Shown: positions 29,167-37,501 of the stretch, in pieces
How positions within the stretch are numbered: position 1 is the stretch's first letter
Layout of the letters: every line of letters starts with the position of its first letter
Origin: Skeletonema tropicum
Taxonomy: Eukaryota; Bacillariophyta; Thalassiosirophyceae; Thalassiosirales; Thalassiosiraceae
Length of the DNA stretch: 64,000 nucleotides
Assembly (NCBI GenBank): GCA_037178625.1
Contig: CM074130.1
Coordinates: 4,154,001 to 4,218,000 of the forward strand
Direction: 5' to 3'
Translations under genes and position numbers: made by a program
The notes under the pieces: model-generated
The model's input: the letters and a program-made list of their open reading frames with translations, nothing else
Databases searched by the model: none
Told to the model about the DNA's origin: nothing

Positions 29167-30388
29167 ATCTAGACGGCGCTGTCCCCTTTCTTTAGAAAAA
29201 TGGGGAGAGATGAAGATCAGCCCCTATCAAACTCTGTTAGGATTGCACTATGATACAGTGAAGTTGACTAAAGGAACTACGCCAGAGTATCGAGCTGACC
29301 TCTTGGCGTACATCGAGGAGCACTGGCCAATTGTTCGTATAAGGTTTACTGCGCACGATATGCAAGTCCTCATCGGTAAACTGGCTCGCCTAGCAAAGGG
29401 CGCACGGTGGGTCTTCCACATTCTCTCCCATGCCTACGATCAGATAGCGCTTGCTCTAGCATCCAACTACAAAATGCTGCGCCGCCATTCTCCCCAGTTC
29501 AAAGCATTGATTAGTTGCATCAAGAACGAGCAGATGGGAAAATCCAAGTTATCACAGGATGCGGGACGTATTATATCCTTCGCCCTTAAAAAGGCAAGTC
29601 AGCTTGTCCACCGCTCGAGAAGTACATATGTCATATCAGACCTACTTCGGGAGGACATCGAGTTCTTTCGTCAAGCTTTACGCGAAGACTCTGATATCCC
29701 ATGGTCATCTCCACTAGCTCATGTCGTTCTTCGTACTCCACTTGGTACACCCTTTGGAGATGCTTGCCTCACTGGATGCGGTGGCTATTGCACCGAGCTA
29801 AAATTTTGGTGGCACCTTGCATTTCCTCCAGAGATCGTTCATCGAACGCTCATCCATCTACGTGACGACTCCGCAGGAAACTTGATCTCCATCAATGCCT
29901 TGGAATTCGTTACAGTTATCCTCAATTACTGTGCAACTCGTTCGATCATTTCTGAGAGTAATCTCTTCGCGGATGATCCATTCCCTGTTATCCTCTGTAT
30001 GACGGATAATACTTCTGCATTGAATTGGGTCAATCATCGGTGTAAAGGTTCTTTGCTTGGCCGGGCTCTTGGTCGACTCTTTGTCGGTCTGCTTATGGAT
30101 TCACCTCTTGGTATCAATGCAGCATGGATCAATACGCACGATAACGAGGTTGCTGATGGTCTTTCACGCTACAAATCGTGTTCGGAAAACGTTGCTAACG
30201 GATATCCCACTTTTGATTATTCTCTGCTTAAACAGAAATACAAGAAGACACTCTCGGAGTGTCGACTTTGGTTACCGAGTTCACGACTGATCTCGCTCGT
30301 CTACACAGTATTAACCACCAGGCAAAGTCCGTCTCTAAAGGAGCTCAGGAGCTTCAAACCACAAGATCTAGGCAGGCTCACTACTTAG
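29162..30388 (+). CDS. RNase H part of pol (3' half)
   Basis: The frame is open from 29162 and the first ATG is at 29210. It continues the RT thumb ('SPYQTLLGLHYDT', 'HDMQVLIGKLARLAKG') and then a DIRS/Ngaro-type RNase H. The acidic residues are in 'FGDACLTGCGG', 'INALEFVTV', 'CMTDNTSALNW' and 'NEVADGLSR'. No DAM-like methyltransferase follows, unlike DIRS1. The last 130 nt overlap the recombinase frame, in another phase. Confidence 0.82.
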   Translation, partial: DESRRRCPLSLEKWGEMKISPYQTLLGLHYDTVKLTKGTTPEYRADLLAYIEEHWPIVRIRFTAHDMQVLIGKLARLAKGARWVFHILSHAYDQIALALASNYKMLRRHSPQFKALISCIKNEQMGKSKLSQDAGRIISFALKKASQLVHRSRSTYVISDLLREDIEFFRQALREDSDIPWSSPLAHVVLRTPLGTPFGDACLTGCGGYCTELKFWWHLAFPPEIVHRTLIHLRDDSAGNLISINALEFVTVILNYCATRSIISESNLFADDPFPVILCMTDNTSALNWVNHRCKGSLLGRALGRLFVGLLMDSPLGINAAWINTHDNEVADGLSRYKSCSENVANGYPTFDYSLLKQKYKKTLSECRLWLPSSRLISLVYTVLTTRQSPSLKELRSFKPQDLGRLTT

Positions 30389-31533
30389 CGTGGGGCAATC
30401 ATCACAACGTCCTTGATCCAGTCGGCGCCGCTTCCTCTTATAAGACGTTACTTGGAATGTACTTGCAAAACGTGCGTCTCGGAAATAACTACAACAATAA
30501 GCAGACAGTTCGTTCTGCAACTCTCAGAGGATACGGCGAGGCAGTAAATCAGCTCTTCTTCTTCCGGGGCATGCCTCTGCCTTATGTTCCAGACGATAAA
30601 TACAATGATAGCACTGCTGCCATAGCGACTCTCGCTGATGAAGAAAGTGTTGCGCTCCAGCGGGAGCCTCTCACAGATGCCATAGCAGCAGAAGCTATTA
30701 GTCTAGGGCAGCAAGCAGGTCAAGACTCAGTTGATAATTTGGTCGCTAATATGATTTGTCTCTCACGATTCGTCGGCCCTCGCCTGTCAGAGTACGCCAA
30801 CAAACAGATGAAGAAAATTACGTATCACACCTGGGGATCAGGTAACAAAATTGTTCGTGCTTGGATAGCGACGGACTTTACATTCTACGATAAGACGGGC
30901 GTTCAGATTCACCTACATCGCCGGTCAAGCGATGAAATTATTAGCCTTTACCCACAGATACACTACATGAGAGTTACCTGGCGTATCCAAAAGAATCGCA
31001 GAAATGGGCAATCACTCAAAATACCTGTTGAAATAGCTCATAGGGAAGTTTGTCCTGTCTACAATGCACTGCAAATCGTCATGCGAAAGATTCGTCTGGA
31101 TCCGACGAACCTGGACACGCCTGTCTGCGTCTATGTTGCAAAAAACTCGACAGCATCCCTGTATCTCACGGGAAACAAGGTGAAGACCCTCATCCATAGG
31201 GCTATTGACAACGTCAATCCTACTATGTCAGCTGAAGAGCGCCAAAAATACTCGGCGCACTCCCTTCGAGTTTGGGCATGCGTTCTTCTTGATCAAGCGA
31301 ACAAACCTCCATCTTTCATTAAACAACGCCTACGATGGCAAGGTGAAAGTTACAGGCTCTATCTTCGTGACACGTTGCACCAATCGCAATCCCACCGTGA
31401 CGCGCTTTCTGCCAACACGAATGCAATCATCTCTGCGCTCTCAGCCAATGCAGAGAATATTATCTCGGCTATTGGTACCCCCGAAGGTGGTACTCACGAT
31501 GAATCTTCTGAACTTCACGACGAAGAGGATTAG
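30259..31533 (+). CDS. Tyrosine recombinase of the YR retroelement
   Basis: This is a 424-aa recombinase expected to integrate the circular cDNA. The N-terminal about 150 residues form a SAM-like/core-binding part ('SATLRGYGEAVNQLF'). Catalytic residues are recognisable: Arg175 in 'GPRLSEYA', the H-x-x-R box His334/Arg337 in 'SAHSLRVWA', Trp360 in 'RLRWQGES', and nucleophile Tyr368 (or Tyr365) in 'YRLYLRDT'. The acidic C-terminus (residues 400-424) is linker-like. The frame is intact, unlike pol. Confidence 0.88.
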   Translation: MSTLVTEFTTDLARLHSINHQAKSVSKGAQELQTTRSRQAHYLAWGNHHNVLDPVGAASSYKTLLGMYLQNVRLGNNYNNKQTVRSATLRGYGEAVNQLFFFRGMPLPYVPDDKYNDSTAAIATLADEESVALQREPLTDAIAAEAISLGQQAGQDSVDNLVANMICLSRFVGPRLSEYANKQMKKITYHTWGSGNKIVRAWIATDFTFYDKTGVQIHLHRRSSDEIISLYPQIHYMRVTWRIQKNRRNGQSLKIPVEIAHREVCPVYNALQIVMRKIRLDPTNLDTPVCVYVAKNSTASLYLTGNKVKTLIHRAIDNVNPTMSAEERQKYSAHSLRVWACVLLDQANKPPSFIKQRLRWQGESYRLYLRDTLHQSQSHRDALSANTNAIISALSANAENIISAIGTPEGGTHDESSELHDEED

Positions 31534-31753
31534 AACGAAGGTCATTGGATGATTATCCACCAACATCTCGCTAATATTAACACCTATGTATTACATGGAA
31601 TACCACTTGTCTTGACTCAGTATGATTCAAAACATCAAAATTTTTTTTCTTTTTGCAAGTCAGCTTGTTCCTCATGGCAGCTATCACAAAAGATTGTGCT
31701 TGGTTTCTCTAGCATCATTATATAATGCTAGACGCACTCAACCTGCCTTGTGG

Positions 31754-31792
31754 CGGTCGGCCTGCTGGGGCCAGAACGATTGGGACCTTAAT
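31754..31792 (+). repeat. B1 repeat of YR element
   Basis: 39 bp starting 'cggtcggcctgctgg', repeated exactly at 32336-32374 (B2). Lies downstream of the recombinase gene. Confidence 0.85.
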
Positions 31793-31952
31793 CCCAAAGT
31801 AGTTCTAATGGTATAGACAGCCCAATTTGTCATGCAACTTGGACTGTCCCCTTTTCCATAATTGTCCCAGACTGTCCTTAAGATCTTTTGTGTAGTTGTC
31901 AGTGAAGTAGCAATCTGACGCGCAACGAGTTTTTCCACCGCCCCGATGGAAA

Positions 31953-32296
31953 ATCGCAGGTAGCGGATGGAGCGGATGAGCTTTCAATGGCTCTCTCCTT
32001 CCCCCATTTCCCCTGCGCCTCGTCGCGCCACTTTCTTTACCATTTTGACTTCTTCGGGAGTACCAATTGAGATAGATTCCCAATTGTTCTCTGTTCCAAT
32101 GCTTCTGCAGTCATCGGTCATACATAATACTGTCTCATGTCCGTCTAATTCCACCGTGGAAGACCACGTCAATCAGGATCCAAAGATCCTCAAAATCGGC
32201 AAGCAGTCTCCTCAGTTTTGTTTTCGACAAGCAAAAACATTGCAATCGAGAACACCTCTAGTATTATCACCGATTTTGATAGCCATTGAAAGTTTT
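31953..32296 (+). repeat. A2 repeat of YR element
   Basis: 344-bp counterpart of A1 (23293-23636), two substitutions. Confidence 0.9.
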
Positions 32297-32335
32297 AACC
32301 ACCCACCCAGCCCTTTTCTTACCCACCCTCCCTAT

Positions 32336-32374
32336 CGGTCGGCCTGCTGGGGCCAGAACGATTGGGACCTTAAT
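32336..32374 (+). repeat. B2 repeat, right end of YR element
   Basis: Exact 39-bp copy of B1. The next base (32375) is the first base of the 1.23-kb direct repeat, which defines the right boundary of the element. Confidence 0.85.
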
Positions 32375-33608
32375 TCCATTTCCTTCAACAGTTTAACCTT
32401 GCCTGCACCAAGGCGTTCGTTTTCCACATCCGTCGACCAGTTAGTTCCCAGCAGGCTGCACAGGCGTCTTCGGGACCAGCCCGAGCCTCTCCAGGTTGAA
32501 TTCTTCTTTCTCTACTGACACTGGTGTCTAGAGAGTATGTAGTGATTAAAATAATCTATCTATGTAATAAATAATACATAAGTATACATATAGGACCCTT
32601 GCTAGACGTAAGTAGGTACATATATACATACCTGTAAAAACTCGACCACTAAAATAATCTATATCCAGGTTTAAATTCTTCTTTCTCTACTGACACCGGT
32701 GTCTAGAGAGAGTACTCCTAGTGACTAAAATAATCTATCTATCTATCTATCTATTTTAAATAAGTAGTGACTAAAATAATCTATCTATATAAGTATCTAT
32801 CTATCTATCTACTACACCGGTGTCTAGAGAGTTAGATAGATAGATAGATAGATAGATTAGTGTCTCTAGAGAGTTAGATAGATAGATAGATTATTTTATT
32901 CAGAGTACATAGTGACTAAAATAATCTATCTATCTATCTACTTTCTACCCATTACTGTTCATTTGAAATGAATTTGCAAGCACCTATTTTGTGCGACGCT
33001 TAACTTTTTTTCTCGTGGGAGTTTTAGCTCCGTTATTTTTTTAAAACGCGCGTCAGTTCTTCCTCTGTGTTTTGATCTGACCGCCGTTTGTGTTTATGTG
33101 GGTAGCAAAAGTGCTAAGCGTCGCACAATTAAGCAACCTCCTCAAATTTGCTCCAACTTGAAGTTGTGTCAATTAAGTGTGGCTTCCGATAAAAACCCAG
33201 TACCGTTTCCATGTGTACTAGTTCCTATGTACATGCGGTACTCACTTGCCATCAACCATCAAAAATGGACCCAGACCATGGTGAAAAATAGCTTCCTACG
33301 ATCCTCAATAACGCAGTAACTAGACGGGTTTTGACCTTACTTGCAGTGGTAATCTTCATTCCTTGGCCATTAGGGTCTTATTGATACCTTACTTTCCACC
33401 ATTAGCCCGCTATTAAAATTCGACTTGCAAACTGAACTCAAATGAACAGTAGGGATCTGTCCGATCGACATCATCCTTATTGAGTCTCCATGGCACTCGG
33501 GACTCTTCAAGTGTCATCGGTCATTCCTTAGCCGATCTTGACTAGATAAGCGACCATCATCGCATCGTTTCAAGGCCTGATTCATCGTGACTCATCATAG
33601 ACTAAGCC
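32375..33608. repeat. 1.23-kb direct repeat, copy 2
   Basis: Near-identical copy of 16900-18130. It contains the GATA/TATC cluster (32725-32940) and the third TTGTGCGACGCTTA MITE (32989-33128). The YR element ends exactly at its first base, and family-copy flank sequence begins at its end. Confidence 0.88.
32989..33128. mobile_element. Small TIR element, copy 3 (TTGTGCGACGCTTA ends)
   Basis: 140-bp copy with 14-bp inverted termini, inside the second 1.23-kb repeat. See 15384-15533 and 17510-17649. Confidence 0.6.
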
Positions 33609-33944
33609 TCACTCTTTTCTTCGCCCGATCATGTTCATCTTGAGTCGTTTAGCACCTCCCACCTCCGGCCAGCCAATCCGCAGGGTGATTGGAGGGTTCT
33701 CAAACGTATTGTAGCAAGAGAAGAAATGCAGTCAATGAAACTCTAATGCACATAGAATAACATACTTGCACAAGCACAACAACCCTTGGCTTGGCCCAGC
33801 AGATTGAGATAAAAGAATGATGGTATACAATTCTATGGTCTATGTACATTACTTCGGGCTCTATCTACACTGTTATTTCCTCCCGATCGAATTCATCAAA
33901 AAACAAAACTTGAACCTTGTGGTCCTACTTACACCGCCCTATGT

Positions 33945-34466
33945 CTACGACAATATCTCCAAGTAACCAGCTGCAAGCTTCTGTGCTCTTTCTCTGGACT
34001 GTGAAGATTGAGTCTCAGCATACGCAGCAAGCTGCTCGTCACTGAGAGAATCCTGCATCTCCACTATCGAATGCACATATTTACGTTTCCTTTCCTTCAG
34101 GAATCTTGTGACCTTGCCGGATAAGTGAGCTTCTAGTCCAACGCACTTGTAGAGAGCCTCTTTCTCAACAGCTTCCATCGGTGTAGTTGATAGTAGAAAA
34201 CGAATGCATCGGACATCGCGAGTCATTTCATGTGAGAAGAAGAACTTGTCTGTCTTGGAGTGCCAGCGCTTTGACACCTCGTCTCTTGAAAGGTATTGGA
34301 AGCAATGTACGACGATGTCTTCGGAGAAACTCACTTGCCCCTGCATCGTATCCGTTGCAGTCGCCTCGCTTTCGCCGTGAGTATCTGTATCTGATGATCT
34401 CCTTCGATGCCGCTGGCAAAAGTCGACAATCAGATCGTTGCCATTGTTGGCTCTAACTGCTGTCAT
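33945..34466 (-). CDS. 173-aa repeated-family protein, copy 3
   Basis: This protein is identical to copy 1 (443-964) except for two substitutions (QYLSRDE for QYPSRDE; SLSDEQ for SLSEEQ). Start, length and the subtype-1 upstream flank ('cttcggttgtggagataattcc') are the same. Unknown function. Confidence 0.8.
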   Translation of the reverse strand: MTAVRANNGNDLIVDFCQRHRRRSSDTDTHGESEATATDTMQGQVSFSEDIVVHCFQYLSRDEVSKRWHSKTDKFFFSHEMTRDVRCIRFLLSTTPMEAVEKEALYKCVGLEAHLSGKVTRFLKERKRKYVHSIVEMQDSLSDEQLAAYAETQSSQSRERAQKLAAGYLEILS

Positions 34467-35758
34467 GATACTTCGGTTGTGGAGATAATTCCACTATGAC
34501 TCCAATGGCTATTTCTTTTTGTGAGATTATGCACACCTTTTCCTCACTGCCGGTTGAGCCTACCTGTATGCTGCATTAGTAGTTTATGTTGCAGAACACG
34601 TTGTAGTAAGTACTTAGCAGTAAAGAAGTGGATAAATAATACTGGCAGATGGCAGCAGCAAATAAGAAACAATGTCTTCAACACATCAGCGATGGATGTC
34701 TCACGGCAGCAAAAGACAGCTAAGTAACGCAAGAATTGGACCGTTTTGTAGCCAGCACCTTATATTCCAGCACCTTATATTATTTAGCCTTATTTAGCCC
34801 TTTTCTTTATGTCGAATCAGGCATCATTTTTTTCCCGTACTAGAGAATGTCAGCACATTATATTCAGATTTCCACGTGTCAGGCCCTTATATCATTGGTT
34901 TCTTTTTCAACTAGAGAATGTCAGCACCTTATATTCTGAGTTTCCGGAACTGTTCTTGGGACGAAAGTTAATGGGTATGATTCATAGCTGTAATGGTTAG
35001 GATCCATAGCTGTCCGGACGATGACTCCATCATTCATAGAAAGAAAATTTACCATCTTAGGTCGTACTTAAGATTAGAATGAATTCATCATTGCAAGAGT
35101 ACAATACTGGTTCAGACTAGTACCAGTGCAATATTATTGTTCAGTGTAGTGTTACCGTTTTGGTTCATATTTTAACCAGTGTAGTAAGTGAATTAGAATC
35201 TAATTGATTCAGAATGGAACCAGTTAGTTCCGGTAGGAAGTGAATTAGGACAATGACTCAATTCATTGCAAGAGTACAATACTGGTTCAGACTAGTACCA
35301 GTGCAATATTATTGTTCAGTGTAGTGTTACCGTTTTGGTTCATATTTTAACCAGTGTAGTAAGTGAATTAGAATTTAATTGATTCAGAATGGAACCAGTT
35401 AGTTCCGGTAGGAAGTGAATTAGGACAATGACTCCATCATTATTAGATGTGCAGAAAATTAATCTCGATGATCCATAAAATGAAATAATAGCAAATGTAT
35501 TAAACCGTTTTGTAGCCAGCACCTTATATTCCAGCACCTTATATTATTTAGCCTTATTTAGCCCTTTTCTGAAGTACTAAAAGTAGATTCAACTTTAATA
35601 CATAGATACATAGATAAGTAGATAAGTAGATAGATCTACTTACATGTTACATGTTCATCTTACATGCAAGTATACAGGGAAGTGCCGCGAACTAAACCCC
35701 CCTGGTCAGCTTAGACCCCCCCTCCAAATCACAGCCTAGCCAAAATTTTTAGACCCCC
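34467..35758. other. Repeat-rich spacer without genes
   Basis: It holds two direct copies of a word of about 67 bp beginning 'accgttttgtagccagcacc' (34739-34805 and 35505-35572). Between these is a tandem duplication with a 175-bp period (about 35080-35430, 'ttgcaagagtacaatactgg' at 35091 and 35266). The left fragment of the C-run MITE follows at 35682. No coding frame is convincing. Confidence 0.6.
34739..35572. repeat. 834-bp segment bounded by 67-bp direct repeats
   Basis: The direct repeats contain twice 'agcaccttatatt' and end 'cccttttct'. The enclosed part includes the 175-bp tandem duplication. It could be a small non-autonomous LTR-like (TRIM) element or simple duplication; no primer-binding site is evident. 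Confidence 0.45.
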
Positions 35759-35760
35759 CT
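35682..35760. mobile_element. Left fragment of C-run TIR MITE
   Basis: It begins with the same gtgccgcgaa...C6 terminus as 4307-4327 and keeps the left two thirds of the element. It is cut where the inverted arm begins (35759). Confidence 0.65.
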
Positions 35761-35765
35761 GTCTC

Positions 35766-35835
35766 ACGTTGACACTTGCCGATGAAGGTCTAACCGAAAC
35801 GAGTTCATTACTCTACTCGTTCAAGTAATTAACGT
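35766..35835 (+). ncRNA. Hammerhead-like ribozyme fold (variant core), right arm
   Basis: Plus-strand copy of the fold at 21945-22014: stem I 35766-35772/35829-35835 and 35774-35778/35822-35826, core 35779-35785, stem II 35787-35795, GAAA 35796-35799, stem III 35800-35804/35815-35819. Cleavage would fall after 35821. The sequence is the same as in the left arm. Here it is separated from any RT gene by the arm boundary. Confidence 0.5.
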
Positions 35836-36463
35836 CCTAATCTAAGTTGAAAAATATTGTATCATCACTTTCAAATCATACAGATACTCGTTCAAGTAAT
35901 TAACGTCCTAATCTAAGTTGAAAAATATTGTATCATCACTTTCAAATCATACAAAATATGTGACCTACAGTGAACATGCGCGCCTAGCTTTAAATTTTTT
36001 TTTGGGAAGCCGATTTATCCCGCACCGAAGTAAGTAAGTAAGTACTTACTCGTATGAACAAAGTATGCAAAAAGGTACGCGAAGACGATTCATTTACCCT
36101 TGCCGCGAGGTAAGGTTTATCCTTTAAAGCCTCTCTCGTCTCTCGCGTACGTAGGGTCATAATAAGTACACTTGCTTTGTGTTGTCGAAGATTGAAGATT
36201 TACAATAGAGATGTCATCACGGGAACCATGTCATTAAACTCATAAGATATTAGGTACTATCAAATCTCTTGTACGATAGACCTTGGCCTGCACAGGTCGA
36301 GATAGAAAATTCTATGGTCTATTTACATTACTCCGGGCTCTGTTTACACTATTTCCTCCAGGCTCTATCTACACTATTTCCTCCCGATTGAATTCATTAA
36401 CAAGAACAAAACTTGAACCTTGCAGTCTTTGTACTGCCATCATTCATTCCCTATTCCCTATGT

Positions 36464-36979
36464 CTACGACAATATCTCCAAGTAACCAGCTGCAAGCTTC
36501 TGTGCTCTTTCTCTGGACTGCGAAGATTGAGTCTCAGCATACGCAGCAAGCTGCTCGTCACTGAGAGAATCCTGCATCTCCACTATCGAATGCACATATT
36601 TACGTTTCCTTTCCCTCAGGAATCTCGTGACCTTGCCGGATAAGTGAGCTTCTAGTCCAACGCACTTGTAGAGAGCCTCTTTCTCCACAGCTTCCATCGG
36701 TGTAGTTGATAGTAGAAAACGAATGCATCGGACATCGCGAGACATTTCATGTGAGAAGAAGAACTTGTCTGTCTTGGAGTGCCAGCGCTTGGAGATCTCG
36801 TTCCTTGATGGGTATTGACAGTAATGGACGACGATGTCTTTGGAGAAACTCACTTGCCTCTTTACCGTCTTCGTTGCAGTCACCTCGTCGTCGCCGTGAG
36901 TATCTGTATCTGATGATCGCGTTCGATGGCAAAAATCGACAATCAGATCGTTGCCATTGTTGGTTCTAACTGCTTCCAT
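36464..36979 (-). CDS. 171-aa repeated-family protein, copy 4 (right arm)
   Basis: This protein is identical to copy 2 (18723-19238). It has the subtype-2 upstream flank, shared with the relic at 1340-1590. It lies head-to-head with the MINDY-like gene, about 520 bp between starts. Unknown function. Confidence 0.8.
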   Translation of the reverse strand: MEAVRTNNGNDLIVDFCHRTRSSDTDTHGDDEVTATKTVKRQVSFSKDIVVHYCQYPSRNEISKRWHSKTDKFFFSHEMSRDVRCIRFLLSTTPMEAVEKEALYKCVGLEAHLSGKVTRFLRERKRKYVHSIVEMQDSLSDEQLAAYAETQSSQSRERAQKLAAGYLEILS

Positions 36980-37426
36980 GATACTTTGATTGGAGATGTT
37001 ATTTGGTCCCTCTCTGACTTAAATATGAGTCTCTGTATCTCTGAGAAGATACAACAAGTACAGAAGTAGTCTACAAACTACAGCGCTTTTAGTTGTGAGA
37101 TGTGATAATGTTCGTGAGTTGTGTCGTGAGATCGCGTTAAGTATGCACACACTTCGTGCTTGGTGTTCGGCCATCAAATAATTGATATCTATCACGGGAA
37201 CAGTCAAATTCGAATGATGCTCGGATCTTCCGGAAATCTATTAAACATCATAACATGCATCGTTTTTCCCTTCTCTGGGACAAACACGGGGAATAAGTAC
37301 TTATGGTACTCTAAAGCTCCGGGAGACATATCTAAACCTGCGAACCCGAACCCCTGGCAGATGCGAACCCCTCTGATTACCGATTACCAGAGTGAATACC
37401 GGCAGGAAGTGCGAAGTGTCTCATAG

Positions 37427-37479
37427 ACCACGGAATCCCAATAGTACCATGAATTGCTATCTTCTTTCCAACATCATCC
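37427..37479 (-). repeat. 53-bp Penelope-like relic before the MINDY-like gene
   Basis: Same 53 bp as 23240-23292 with two changes. It ends 22 bp before the ATG at 37502, so it lies in the 5' leader or core promoter. Confidence 0.75.
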
Positions 37480-37501
37480 AGTTCACTTATCAATTATCAC
37501 C

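Larger units (their letters stand above)
23293..32374 (+). mobile_element. Tyrosine-recombinase retrotransposon, Ngaro/PAT-like, split direct repeats
   Basis: The 9.1-kb element encodes gag-like, RT, RNase H and tyrosine recombinase frames in order. Its repeats are arranged A1 (23293-23636), coding, B1 (31754-31792), A2 (31953-32296), B2 (32336-32374). A1 and A2 are 344 bp with two substitutions; B1 and B2 are 39 identical bp. This split-direct-repeat layout is the hallmark of Ngaro/PAT-type YR elements, which integrate without target duplication, and none is seen. A 160-bp stretch between B1 and A2 has no counterpart at the left, so the left end is probably truncated. The left flank is a Penelope-like RT and the right flank is the 1.23-kb repeat, so the flanks do not belong together. 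Confidence 0.85.

Noticed and set aside
16900..33608. 1.23-kb direct repeats as LTRs of a 16.7-kb retrotransposon
   Set aside because: No TG...CA ends, no target duplication, and the interior is made of unrelated elements in both orientations.
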